Shown piece after piece: positions 48,441 through 60,447 of a stretch of DNA of 64,000 bases. Both the position numbers and the translations under genes were made by a program. Source of the DNA: Mariannaea sp. PMI_226 (lineage: Eukaryota > Ascomycota > Sordariomycetes > Hypocreales > Nectriaceae); the NCBI GenBank assembly GCA_024336345.1, contig JANFOG010000004.1:2790001-2854000 (forward strand), in the 5' to 3' direction. The notes under the pieces were generated by a model. That model saw only the letters and a program-made list of their open reading frames with translations. It was not told where the DNA came from and did not search any database. The first letter of the stretch is position 1. Each line of letters starts with the position of its first letter.

Positions 48441-51400
48441 ACAACAGAATGGAGGGGGATAGGAGTGGATTGAGACCGGGCCGGTCCTGAGGAGAGAAAA
48501 ACAAAAATAAAATAAAAATAAACTTGGGCTTGGATCGTCAACCAGCCTACCCTTAAAAAAATAAAAATAATGCCGGCTCGGGCATCGGAGCTTGATGGTG
48601 AGATGTGGCTCTGTTATCACGGTACTCCAGTGTGCTTCATCATGATCGTCACAGTTGAGCTCTGGAGTGGGTAGCTTCTAACGTTTACCCCGCAAGCCTG
48701 AGCCCAAGACCAAGCCCAAGCCCAATCGTCAAGGTTAGTGGGAACCTACCTACGTTAAGGCATTCTCTCAGCACCTCCAAAGAGGGTTGTTTCTCGGCGG
48801 CTATTTACAAGGTAGCCCCCTCCCATTCGCCCTCGCCATCACCACCACCACCACCACTATCACCATTGCCCACTCTCTGCAATGAACCCCAGACCCGATG
48901 CGAACCGTATCTCCACCCGCCCTGTAGCTTTTCTGTCTGGGGTGCCTCCAAATGGCGAGCCCCAGCCACATCAACTGTGCCAATGGTAAGCACTGTAATT
49001 ACAGTACAATACCGTACTGGGCAAATCTATCCCGGCCAAGCAAATATGCTCCCACCCATCTCTCACTCAGCCTGCCGAAATAGGTAATCATAGTCGCAAT
49101 GTGCACGCACGGAAATCAGGTACCGCCGCTACGAGCCGGCAAATACAGCGGGGAGATTGTATCCCGGACTTGTTATGCCCAGCGATGACAAGTGACGACG
49201 ACAACGACGACGACAGCGGCGGCGGCGAGGTTGCATTTCTTTCTCAAACCGCTGCATATCTAGCATCATGCAATGGACGTCTGTCTCGTCATGAACTTGT
49301 TGCATGGGTTGAGAAGAATTTTCCTCACCGGCAACCGGTCTTGGGTATCCCGAATGAGCCACTGGTGACCGAGTTCGGCGCCCAACGTCATGCCTTGGAT
49401 GGATTTCGTTCAATCTACTCGCTATTCTAGTCATTATAGGGTCAGAAGAATTGTTACATTGAACAGAGATCTCCCGAGACCTCCAATATGTAAAGATTTG
49501 TTTGTCTCTATATAATGTAACCGGAGCTGTATATGAATCCAAATCCAAGTCGGGCTGATACGTCAAAAGAAATCAACAACTATGAAAATGGTGCACAAGC
49601 TTCATATTTTGATTTGGGGGAACATATCCAGCCTAAATATTAAAATCCCCTGTGAGAGAACATAAGGTTATTCGAACATAGTCATTAGATAAATTAAATG
49701 TAACAATGCATGCGGATTAGAAATTGCCTCCTCACTTCCATAACCAAAGCACTGTCCAAAATCATAGCCTGAGCACATAAGATTCGCCAATGCAGCCATT
49801 GAAGCAAGCCTAGCTTACTTCGCCAAGCTGTTGAGTATGCCAGGTGAGCAGAAATGAAGTCATGAGCTCTCTAGGACAATAATAGAAACAAATTATGTTT
49901 GGTCACACCTACCTCAAGGATTATCATCCGAACACAATCTTTTTGAAATACCAATAACCAGGTTGACTTCCACCTCCCATGATTGCCCCTTTTACTTCTC
50001 AGCGTCGTCCTGTGCAACCGGCGGGTCAGCGTTTAATTCATTTGAATTTTGAATTAAGGAGAGAAATACTGAATACGTGTCAAGCGGATTTTGTGGTTGA
50101 CCCTTGGCATTCTTCTGGAGGTACACTGAGAACAACACTTAGAGCCTGAAATCCTCTTCACAAAATACTACTCAGGTTTGCCATCATATGGTATTGGCAG
50201 CTGCATAAGTAAAAAGAAAAACCAGCTGAAGTACAATAAAGATGTCACATTTTTGCGACAAGATGGTATTGAAATCGATACCAACCATCTTCAATTATTT
50301 GTTTTGGCCTCTAGGGTGGGGTGGGAAGCTGACATTTTGTCTCGCGAGGGAAATGATCTAGTATATAAATATAAATACATCCTGAATGAAATTGAGACAG
50401 CGAAAAATATTCAAAATGGTAAGACTTTCCCAGCAGACCACACGCGACCACATCGAAAAATAGCCCCGGCAATCAGAATATGTGGGGGGGATTGAAGATC
50501 AAGGAGGTTGATACTAGTCTCTCTCCTCTCAAAGCAGAGAGCTTCTCGAACGTTAGCGGCAGTCTAGACCTGTTGTTGTGAAATGTAAATGTAGCAGAGA
50601 GGCCATCAAACTGCTTTTTATGCATCCTGTTTCCCCCTGTGATGTCGGAAGTTGTGGCAAAGCAGCTTGCCAGATAAGCTGCGCAATTTGGGGCCGAGCA
50701 TGGGGTCCCAAGTCCGCAATGCCGTACTATACGGTATGTATATTATCTCCAACTGAGTGTAGCCACTGAATTTTGTCCTGCAAGAGCGCATGTGCTTCCT
50801 ATGCTACTCCAAAGCTGCCAAGGATCCCCAGGGCGCGGGGGGACGTGTGGGGCTTCGTGAGATTATGTCTGGCAGATTTGCAGATTCAGCCTCATCACGG
50901 CCCACTGCCAAGGCGGAAGGGTGAACGCCCATCGTCACTTCATAGCTTACTACTCTTATATGTGAAGAGATATTCTTACATGTATCCATCGATGAATGGA
51001 ATACTCAGTACATTTGGATATAATACCCTTACGAATGCTAGTTATGACGTGAGCCAAGATATCTATGGAGGCCCCCAAGTTTTAAAAAAGAAAAAAGGAA
51101 AAAAAAAAGGCTGTATCCCACAAGGTTGTGTGCATTTTCCTCTTGGAATAGGGAAAAATGAAAAAAAATAGAACTAACTTAGTTCAAATAGTGAGCAGAG
51201 CCGTTGGATTCCAAAAGGAGACACCAGTGCGCTTTCTTCTTAGACCATGGCCTTCAGGGGCTTCTTCCCCCTCATTAAGGCTGTGGTCACGGTGGCGGTG
51301 GCAGCCCCGGCGATTAATAAAATAACACTAGATGGCTTCGTGAGAGATCTACCCGCTTACTCTTATTTATGGCTGGCAACGGTTCTGAACGGGACCAAAA

Positions 51401-52142
51401 AGACAGGATTGCGAGCTTCATAGTGTTACAGTCAAGAGTGTGTGATCATGACTGCATATTGCAAATGATGCTGGCCGAGTTGAAACCAACTCAGCGGTTA
51501 TTTCTCAGCCTTAAATCGAGGGCTCTCAATGTTTGTCAAGCCACCTCATGCTCCTCGGCTCAGCTTGGCCGGCTTGAAGGGTGTTAGTGAGGGGCTGCTG
51601 AGCTTTTGTGGCGTTCTGGCGTCCAAGCTATTTAAGCCCAGACCGCCAGGCACAGAAGGAGAGCCGGCCAATTGAAGGGGCAATAGTTCACTTTGATACC
51701 GAATTGGGTACAGAGAATCATGCAGGGCCTAGGGAGAACACTCAGTAATCACTCCCAAGTAATGGTTAGGACTACGCCATTTCTTCCTTCCTCTTCTTTG
51801 GCTAGTCTAACAGGTTAGCACTTCGAAGGAGTGTCTGGTGGCTGCCGCTACTGTCGAATGGCGCCTACCCTTGATATTTGTTTACCAAGGGTATCTTATT
51901 TTGGCCGGAAATATGGGAGTTTGTGCCATCAAGTAGGTTCATGGGCTGAGAATGAGAGCTATTTACAAATTGTCATTTGGAATAGGAGGAAGAGGAAGAG
52001 GGGGGGCTTAGAAGAGACGCAGTGATCAAGCGCATTTATAGTCTAGACGACCAACTGTTCGTCCGTCCCGTTTCGTTTCTGCTCTTTATCCTACTCTCGT
52101 TTCATTACACTCATTCAAATTCACCATCCAAAGGTCAGCGAC
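48441..52142. other. Long AT-rich intergenic region
   Basis: 3.7 kb with no securely supported gene. It holds a CAC/GAC-type trinucleotide-rich stretch (48840-48860 and 49195-49225), AT-rich sequence at 49.6-50.4 kb and a possible tiny minus-strand gene at 49992-50201, listed separately. The last 100 nt is a T/C-rich leader of the adhesin gene. Confidence 0.5.
49992..50201 (-). other. Possible exons of a very small minus-strand gene
   Basis: Minus-strand segments with good splice context: an exon after TTACTTATGCAG (upper end about 50201) containing ATGATGGCAAACC, a second exon 50070-50125 after TTCTCAG that reads YLQKNAKGQPQNPLDTYS, and a last one 49992-50009 after TTGCACAG that reads DDAEK and stops. 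The last intron (60 nt) is stop-free. If the ATG in the first exon is used, the peptide is under 30 residues. An alternative frame through the first junction also exists. The product is not recognised. Confidence 0.25.
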
Positions 52143-54179
52143 ATGCGCTTGACCAGCACCTTCCTTTTCATCGGGCTCTGTGGGCAGGCAGTCTTCGCAG
52201 GGCCATGTCGACCAAGGACCACCACCACGTCGTTGTCGACTCCGACGACAACAACTGCATCAAGCCAGATTCATACGGACACAACTAGCAGTGCAACAGG
52301 AACCACCACCGATGTCTCTACTGGCCCTGACGAGACTACAACACCAACCACCGCACCCAGTAGCCAAACTACTCCTCCAGGCTCCGGTACTACGACACCT
52401 GGTCAAGGTTCAACCACCACCTCTGGAGGTCAAACGGAGACTACTACTCCTGTATCCAGTGGAACAACTTCAGGTCCCAATACCTATACAACGCCAGGCT
52501 CAAGTACAACTGGTTCCGAACCAAACACAACAACTACCCCAGGTTCTGGTACCACAACTATCCCAGGTTCAGACACGACGACTACTCCCAATTCTGATAC
52601 AACGACTACTCCAGGTTCCAGTACAACCGCTCCTGGTCAAGATACGACAACGACTCCTGGTCAAGATACAACAACGACTCCTAGTCAAGACACAACAACC
52701 ACGCCTGGAGGTCAGACGACTTCTGAGTCCACGACGCCTGCACCAACAACAACCACAGGCCCGTCCACAACTACTCCTGCATCAACCCCAACTACTACTG
52801 GTTCTTTCTGTAGTGTGTATGCACCCGTAATTGATGTACTAAAGGATACCCCTGAAGCAACTCCCTTTTGCGATAACTATCTATCCGTCACTACGACTAG
52901 AAGGTGAATATCCTCCTTCCCCCTCAGAATAAACCTGAAACTGTCTAACCCTTGAGTTTGTAGCACTCTCACCGTCACTGTCACACCGACACCCGTCCAT
53001 AGCCTCGTCTCCCTCACCGTTACTGTCGATGCTGTGACAACATCTGAATTCTTGCCGCCTAGAGAAAGTCTGGACATTGAGACCACGACTGAAACCATTT
53101 ATGAGGTAAAATAGATGCAACACCTTAGAAAAACGAAATGCGAGCTTACACTTCTCCCGTTCATAGGCGTCAGCAATCACCACTGTTCTGCCGTCGGTCG
53201 CGGTCCTGAGCTGCCTCAACAGCGCATACACTGCGCACCCGATCACTACTATCATTGAGAAACGGGTCCTCCAAGCCCAGAATCCACCTTTTATTCCTGC
53301 AGACTGGGATGCGTCTCAAATATCGCAGGCTTGCTCTTGCTTAGCTCTTCAGTCGCCAGCTACAACGCTGACTGAGTATAAGACACTCACCCCAGGCGTG
53401 CAGGTGGATACAGCCACTCAATTTTACACTCCTATCGTTACTGTGTACGTTTTTATTTTTTGGCTACCTGGAATATACCGAACCTCAGCTTCTAACATAT
53501 CTTTAACAGAACGGAGACACCTGTTACTACAGTGACAAGCTATTTAACCGATCCGGTGACCATTATTACCACTACCGTGGCCACAGATTATGCTGTGGAA
53601 ACGACCATTGAGACATCCGGCCTCAAGTATCGCAAGTACACACACACGTTTAACGAGAACACGGCAGGTTTCACTTCGTCGTATTTCAGGACGGCGAACT
53701 ACGATTGGCAAGGTGTTCTGGCCTCTCCGTTTTTCAGCACACCCAACTGGCCCAATGGCGGAGATATTCTTTCTCTTAGTGATGGCCACACGTTTAGCGC
53801 GCCCTTCACTGCCATTATATTCAATGGCTTCTTTGTAGCCAAGGAGACCGGGCAATACACCTTCTCGAGTTCATCCGACCTAATCGATAACTGGGGCTAC
53901 CTCTGGGTTGGCGATGCGGCGTACAATTGGAACGAAAATAACGCAGCCTTCAAGGCGAGCCGGACAGTTTCAGGCTATTTCGGCGGTACCTATTCAGTTG
54001 TAATGAACACGGGAGATGCTATCCCAATCACCTGGCTGTGGGCGAATGGTGGTGGCCCAGGACAAAGTGATCTCACAATTACAACTCCAGGTGGCTTGAA
54101 GATCCAGGGTGGCAGTGGTAACTTTGCCACTCCTTGCAGTGACCAAGTATTTTGGGCTTGGGCCAATCAGGAAAGCTGA
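52143..54179 (+). CDS. GLEYA-domain secreted adhesin with Thr-rich stalk
   Basis: Cell-surface or secreted lectin-like adhesin (flocculin/PA14-related GLEYA family), expected to bind glycans. Exons 52143-52903, 52964-53105, 53167-53444 and 53510-54179 give 616 residues. A signal peptide (residues 1-19, ending AVFA) is followed by a stalk of about 200 residues made almost wholly of Thr, Pro, Ser and Gly. Two Cys-containing linker segments come next (FCSVYAPVIDVL and an ACSCLAL region). The C-terminal GLEYA domain includes GQYTFSSSSDLIDNWGYLWVGD and ANGGGPGQSDL, both classical landmarks. It ends in a short Cys-containing tail without a hydrophobic GPI signal, so attachment may be non-covalent. 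The stalk should be heavily O-mannosylated. Confidence 0.9.
52530..52720 (+). repeat. Degenerate minisatellite coding TTTTPG(S/Q)D repeats
   Basis: About eight imperfect units of roughly 24 nt within the adhesin stalk, encoding variants of DTTTTPGQ. Unit number probably changes by slippage or recombination and would change stalk length without a frameshift. Confidence 0.8.
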
Positions 54180-55177
54180 GTTGATGGCATGGTGAGACGT
54201 TGCTTCTACGGGCATGGATTGCTGCCGTCTTTTGGGTCTGCGTGGTAGGCATTCGCCATCAACTTAAGCAGTGCCATGCTGAAGAGAGGTAGGCATTTAT
54301 TCTTGCAAAGATTAGATCGAGTGGTAAAGCCTTCTTTGCAGCAGATGGTGCGCTGCGTCCGGGATATCTTTCCAATCCTTTTGTAATAATGGTTTCCAGC
54401 AGGGTGCCAAGGACCTTAGATTGGTAACATGGATGCATCATTTTACTCTATCTCAGATTTAACATTCTATATTATACTATATACTTATAATGATATCATG
54501 CCTGGTTGAGAACGGCGCAAATTGGTTGGACTTTGTAGATATTTAATTCACGTACAGTAACTTGTTCTTCAAATGTACCGATGCCGTAATAAAAAAAGAA
54601 AAGAAAAAGAAAAAAGAGCCTGCAACAGATGCCTGCACCTCTTATCGAGCCCTGATCTGCGCTTCACCAAGAGGCCCATCATTTGTAATGCAGCGCCCAA
54701 GGTCCATAACGATACGCGAAGGGTAAATCCACCGATTGGTTCTGTGCTTTGTGAGGAGAAGTGCTGGGAGAAACTAGATATGACCCAAGCGGCTAAGCAT
54801 TGCTGACCATTTGCACATTTGGTGGCCGAAAGTCCCCAACATCACACGTTACAGGGTCGCTTTACTGGTGGACGTTTATGCAACTACTTAGCGCCCAGGT
54901 AGCCTTGGGAGCCTGACGTACATAAGGTTATCCCCTGACTGGCTCCCATGACCGATGGGTTGGAGGGTGGGATCTTCAAAGACGTTCTGACGAGGGTGAT
55001 GTTGGTTGGTCCACCCTTGCATTCAAGTACTTATTAGAGCCAACATGCCCGGAAGCATTTTCAGCTGGATTTCCTGTCTTTGGGGTACCCTTTTCTAGCA
55101 CATTTCAAAAGACAGTTATTTCATTTTCTACAGAGGAGGCTCTGTTCACTGGGACGATTCAGCCGCGTTCAACTACA
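54180..55177. other. Intergenic region, no supported gene
   Basis: About 1 kb after the adhesin. It contains an A-rich run near 54590-54615. An in-frame upstream ATG at 55045 could extend the next gene through one more intron (55085-55133). Confidence 0.5.
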
Positions 55178-55638
55178 ATGTCCAGCCGAGTGAGTTTTGG
55201 AGAAGTTTTGCACGAAATGGTTTCAGGCCTGTTCTAACTTGGAATCGTCGGCTTAGTTCCGTCTTATTGGGGGCGAGGTTGTACCGTAAGAAATCTCCGT
55301 CAACATTTCCTCTGTAACACTTGCCTGACAATCTCTCAATCACACCTAGGCTTGATAGCCGTACGATGACGACTTCGAGAGAGGATGCTGCGAGGACAGC
55401 TCAGCGAAAGACTATCGCGACACGAGGAGATGAATATAATGCAAATGTATCTGCAAAGGAGGCTATTCATGAAGGCCCCGAGAACATTATCACAGGGCGC
55501 GCAGCAGTCGAGCACGACATTGAGATTGGGAAGTCGACATTCTCAGGAGACAAAGTGTCCGAGTTGGGCTCGATCCGCCAAGGCACCAAGACCGTTATTG
55601 GCGATGGGCCGTTTTGTCAATGTTCGTCTGATTCTTAG
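55178..55638 (+). CDS. Small hypothetical hydrophilic protein
   Basis: Not recognised. Exons 55178-55189, 55257-55285 and 55350-55638 join in consistent phase, giving 109 residues. Splice signals are GTGAGT..CTTAG and GTAAGA..CCTAG. An alternative start at 55045 with one extra 49-nt intron also keeps frame (137 residues). The product is polar (Glu, Asp, Lys, Thr, Arg), with no signal peptide or membrane segment. It includes RGDEYNANVSAKEAIHEG and ENIITGRAAVEHDIEIGKS. A second long frame over the last exon (55385-55807) looks less like protein. It lies between the adhesin and the decarboxylase and shares no clear role with either. Confidence 0.5.
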
Positions 55639-57922
55639 GAGTACTTTTTTTGGACACGGTGACCCGATGGCCACCTCGATTCTGCCATTTTACCCCTGGA
55701 AGTGCATGTTCATAGTTATATTCTATCTCCTCATCATCGGGCCAGACAGGCAGGCAAGACCGGTGATAGTAAGGACTATGAAAAGATCTCGTATATGTAA
55801 TGAATAGCAAAGGCTCCATAGATGTCGAGGCTGGGCGACAGCAAAGATGAAAAATGGCTTGTTCGACCTGTCTTGGTTCAGGTGTCCGCGTGGCCCTGCA
55901 ACGCGTAGTAGCGCCAACATGCTGCAGCACATCACGTAAACGGTATAGTTATGTGATAACAATGAGTAGTATGCATCCCAGTCCCAGTTCAACGCAAACT
56001 TAGACCAGTCATGTTTAGTAAGATTATCTTAGGTAGTTGGAGCATACTTCAAAGCTGACGACCCGGCACAGGTCAATCCTGGCTGTTACTGAAGTAAATC
56101 CAGAGAAGCAACAGTGGGCAAGCGGAAATGTTTCAAGTTGAATATTTAGTAAGCATCCCAAATAGCTAGTTCGAATATGTATTATACGCAATGGCTTGCC
56201 CATATCAGGACTCATCGTTTTCTTAATGGGACTCGACGATACTTAGGAAAACTATTATGCTAACTTACTATGGTCATAGCAACTTATTAACTATCCCAAA
56301 AAGCCACCCTAACATTATGAGATATCTTATTATCACAATATTCACATCCTATTGTCAACTGTCAGCAGTAAGATTTTATTTGTAGATGTACGTGAGGGTT
56401 TAATCTATCTAGCAGTAGGCTACACGCTGCCATACCAAGGTCCAGCTCGAGCCCCAAGGTACCAGACAGGATTAGGTGTGAATCAGCCAGTCAGTCAATC
56501 TCACACTACCCAATGACAAGATGCCCCGGCCTGGCTGCACTGTGAGGCAAATGGGTTGGCTGACCAGGCAGACACCATCGAAGAGAACAAGAAATGCAGG
56601 CCTGCGGAGTTACTGCCCATGTGACAAGATGTGTCGTACAATGAACGGTTACATTGAATATGCAAGCTGCACGCTGTTATCCAACTCATTCAGCCGTTTT
56701 TTTCAACGCCCAGCAGCGTACGAAGCCAATTTTAGTATAGCACCCATGCAATAAGTTGAAAGCCATACCATTTCACAGCTCAGCTATGAAATCGATGACC
56801 CAATCCCGGCTGCCACGTACTACACATCAGAGCCTGTTGCGTGGTCGGTTGGGAGTCTGATGCTCTCCACTTGAACGAAATTGATCAAATAATAATGACA
56901 AATTAAGTCCAAGGAATTCTAGCTAGAATAAGTCTTTTTCTCCAATCTCCACACCGGATGTATGCCTTTCTCTCTGAAGGGAGCAATACCACCATGAAGA
57001 TACGGCTTTCCAGTAAGGCTGCCTGAAAAAGGGCTTAATTTTTCCATAAAACTCTCACTATGGGCCTTTTTTTGGGCGCCAGCCTGTAGCACAGTCGGGG
57101 GCTTGAAAGCCATGTCGCCTTCACAACATGGGCTGTTGGATTTCGGAAAATTCACTTTAGCTCACTTGTAATATAAATTCAAAGAAAAGAAAGAAAAGTC
57201 GGAACTGGAATACTGTGTATATCATTATTGACTTTATCATCACCGCTTTGACGCCATCACGAGGCTGGGATGCCCACACTTAGCGGTCGAATCTTGCGCA
57301 ACACCTTGTAAAAAGTTTTTCTTTCAGACATGCAGAATAAGTCCCCTTTCACTCTCATTTACTATCATTCTTGTATATATCGTGAAGCAACAAGCCTATA
57401 GGAATCCTGAAAAGCCGGAGCGGTGAAGAGCCTTCCTCAACATCTCGTCAGCTATGACCTATATCAGTGAAACATGACCTATAACAAGTATATCGATGAA
57501 ACTTCGCTATGTGCCAATCCAAGGGCTTCTGTACCTGTGATAAAATGATTTGGAAAATTCTACATTGCTTCATTCGCACGTCACATAGCGTCGTTTTCAT
57601 ACCTATATGACGAAGCGCTCGACTGGATTCACTCGAACATCACATCTAACTAACTCGTGATAACTAACAGCTACCAAGAAATTCATTACAATAGGATGTA
57701 TAATTAGTGATTCAGTAAGGCCCATGTAGTATGATGAGAAGGCTGACGGTGGCTGATAAATAGTCAAGACACCGAGATGTTGCCATACCAGGTAACGTTA
57801 GTATGTGCTCATTGTGTTACACTTGTGAGACCCTTCCAAGTGTGTTTAAAAGATCTTTTTCTCAGGGAGCCCATCTTTATCCTTCTTAAGCCTTTTCCTT
57901 TATCCTATTTTTCGTTTGTGGG
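55639..57922. other. AT-rich intergenic region
   Basis: 2.3 kb without a supported gene. A short imperfect duplication (ATGACCTATA followed by a GTGAAAC/GATGAAAC-like part) lies near 57452-57500. The right end contains the promoter of the phenolic acid decarboxylase. Confidence 0.5.
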
Positions 57923-57930
57923 TTTATAAA
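57923..57930 (+). promoter_or_regulatory. TATA-like element of the phenolic acid decarboxylase gene
   Basis: TTTATAAA lies about 35 nt before the ATG at 57965. The leader would be short, so it could instead be part of an AT-rich leader. Confidence 0.35.
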
Positions 57931-57964
57931 CTCTAAACCTCTTGCTACGAACTCTTAATTCATC

Positions 57965-58495
57965 ATGCAGCTCCCATCATATCAACTCAATACACCGCTC
58001 GATCCGTCCTTTGACAAGGATATGCGGGATACCCATCTGATCTACGACTACAACGCCAGAGATAACGAAGGAAGTCCTGAGAAGTGGCGATATGAGATAT
58101 GGTTTTTTTCAGACTGTCGAGTTGTCTATGCAATTCACGGTGGGCCTATGGCCGGCAGAGTCAACTACCAAACGGCAGTCTATCAGTGCATTCGGCCTGG
58201 GGAAATTTGGCAAATCAACTGGCTTGAGGAAACGGGAACTGTGGTATCTCTGGTGTACGACATTCCCAGGGGCAGAATCAGTGGGCTACTGAGCTTTTCA
58301 AAGGGACACTGGGAAAACCCTGCTAAGGCGCATGGCGACAAGAGGAATCCTCAGGATTTTGAGAGATGGAGAGGACTGGCTTCAATAGGAACGCAGACAG
58401 AACGATTTATGTTGGTGGAATATGCTGATATCTTGGAGACATTCAAGGGCAAGGGGAGCCTGGAGCCTATCGAGCTGGATGCCGCGACATTCTAG
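57965..58495 (+). CDS. Phenolic acid decarboxylase
   Basis: Non-oxidative decarboxylation of hydroxycinnamic acids (ferulic, p-coumaric, caffeic) to 4-vinylphenols, a cytosolic detoxification of plant-derived phenolics. It is a single exon of 176 residues, the usual family length, with a lipocalin-like beta-barrel fold expected. Residues matching the bacterial active site are visible: Tyr27 and Tyr29 in LIYDY, Arg65 in HGGPMAGR, and Glu88 in NWLEETGT. The GLLSFSKGHWENP segment matches the barrel closing strand. No signal peptide is present. The gene lies tail-to-tail with the TIL inhibitor gene, 260 nt away. The intronless structure and strong similarity to bacterial enzymes leave old horizontal transfer open, but many fungi carry this gene. 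Confidence 0.92.
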   Translation: MQLPSYQLNTPLDPSFDKDMRDTHLIYDYNARDNEGSPEKWRYEIWFFSDCRVVYAIHGGPMAGRVNYQTAVYQCIRPGEIWQINWLEETGTVVSLVYDIPRGRISGLLSFSKGHWENPAKAHGDKRNPQDFERWRGLASIGTQTERFMLVEYADILETFKGKGSLEPIELDAATF

Positions 58496-58755
58496 GTCAA
58501 TTTATGTGATGACAAATATCAAGTCGGCGCACTGGGAGAATCATATATGATTGAACCGAGATTCAGTTTCTGATCTTCAACCGAGCTCAAGAAGGCATCA
58601 TGAGTACTGTGGCTTTATTGTAATTAGACGCTCACGACGTATCTTCATTCAATGTTGCAAGCCGCACTAAGCACCTATTTTATTTCATTTATTTCTATCA
58701 ATTCTAGGTTGAATTAACTTCGCGAGCCACTAGATATGGAAGTCAGGGAGCTCCC

Positions 58756-59187
58756 TTAAGCACCTGTCGCAGCCTTTAAATGATGGACAGGTCTACGAAC
58801 ACATTTCTCAGGCGCAATGCATGAACCATCCTTCGATATATCACGTTAGAAAACGGCCGGTTCAGTCTATAGGGGATGGATGACTCACATCATTGAAAAC
58901 GTAATCTTTCTGCTTGCATTTGCAACCTTCAACGCACAGAGCAATGCAAACTTCACCACTGCCTGGGGGTGGATTGCAGAAAGCAGGGCATGGCGAGGCA
59001 CAAGTGTCCCATGCTGCTCCGGCCTGATTGTTACAGTCGAAGCCGTAGATATTAGCATAAGCAACCTTGACAATATTGGGCAAGAAAACTGATAATCACG
59101 TACCCCGCACTTCTTTTTGTGGTGTTTGGTAGGACCAGCGAGAGCGCCGACCATAAAGAGTACTGACAAGGCGGTAGACAGTTGCAT
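58756..59187 (-). CDS. Secreted TIL-domain (trypsin inhibitor-like) cysteine-rich protein
   Basis: Probable secreted serine-protease inhibitor or cysteine-rich effector-like protein. Three minus-strand exons, 59104-59187, 58889-59023 and 58756-58830, join in phase 0 (introns 80 and 58 nt), giving 97 residues. Residues 1-18 are a signal peptide (MQLSTALSVLFMVGALAG). A His/Lys-rich spacer follows, then a complete TIL domain with ten cysteines: C-G-x4-W-x2-C, ASPC, PAFC, a C after GSGEV, IALC, VEGC, KC, a C after FNDDGS, and PEKC. This count and spacing match the TIL family. The C-terminal exon supplies the last two cysteines, so the gene is incomplete in any unspliced reading. Target protease unknown. 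Confidence 0.88.
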
Positions 59188-60447
59188 CTTGTATGCTAAT
59201 AGCTGAGAGTCTATAGGTGGTTCAGGAGTCGTGGCTAGCGTCGATTGCGGATCAGGAGGGCGGCTCTTTGGTCTCGAGTTGGGGGCTTTTTGAGACTAGA
59301 GACTGCCTGCTACGAGATCTGGGGTACGCTTCATGTTTAAATACAGACTAGATACATCATTCCTATGCGCAATTTCCGTGTCAGCATCGGAGGAAATGAA
59401 GTAAAAAAATATGGCATCCGTACCAAAAGCAATAGCTGCGTACTGCTCAGGTGGGACGGCCGTTAGTACGTATTGTAGAGGAGAGGAGCTCAAGACATGT
59501 CTCATCTTTAAAGACGTGTCTTTCCCATCGGCCTTATTCTCGGTATACTTCGCTGATACATTGTTCCTTCATGGAATTACGTGCATAAGCTGGTACTGCT
59601 GCGGTGTCCAGTCCACTGATGTGAATTCCTGCCCCGAGGAACGTAAGGGAACGTAAGCATGCGGAGGATATTGGGACAGACGGATTGTGATTTCTTACAT
59701 TCTTACCCGAGGGTGTGGTTTCAATGTGTGATCTATTTTTGAAATACTGGCTATAGCAACAGGATATTCTCTATCCAAAGCTTCCTGAAATGCAAGATTC
59801 TAATAGCCAACAAAATCACGTTGTATTTCTTGCGCCTCGTGGCAGGCATATACACATAGACATACATGTGCTTACTATCCGCATGACAATGAAAATCAGG
59901 GGTCAGGTTTGTGGTGTTATACAGTGGGCTCACAAAAAGAAAAGAAAACATAAGTTTCGATTTTGCCTCCGAATACGTTCTGACATGTCTATATCTCTCC
60001 TCTTGGTATTATATCAGTGCTTCCTTTTCTGCATCACTTCTGATTCTAGTAAACGCGCAACACAAGAGAGTCGATTCACAGTTGCCATCTTCCAATTACA
60101 AGAACGTGGCATCGAAAATGCCAAGCTCAATCCTTGACAAGTAGGAAGGCCATATACAGCACTGTATATGAATATGTTAAAAACCTTGCACAAGTTTAGT
60201 GTTGACCGTTGATCTTAGAAACTGAGACATAGCTGAAAGAAATATCAAGTATCATCAAAAAGAGCCCACGTCTTCAACTCAGTTGTCACAGTGATACTCA
60301 AATCATTCCTTGGTATTTTTATTTAAAAGTAAGCTACGCGATACTACCACCAAGACAACGTCCCTGAAGTGGCAGTGCCGTGAATTCTATAATCTAATTA
60401 TTTCTTTGTATTCTATGCTCTTTGTACGTAAGGGGAACTTTTCCCGT
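59188..60447. other. Intergenic region, no gene seen
   Basis: About 1.26 kb between two minus-strand genes. It includes the promoter of the TIL gene and the 3' UTR of the AlaX gene. Short frames on both strands have no support. Confidence 0.6.

Noticed and set aside
49101..49430. 109-codon frame with an Asp-rich run
   Set aside because: The run comes from a GAC-type trinucleotide repeat, and the opposite strand gives an equally long frame. No splice signals or family match.
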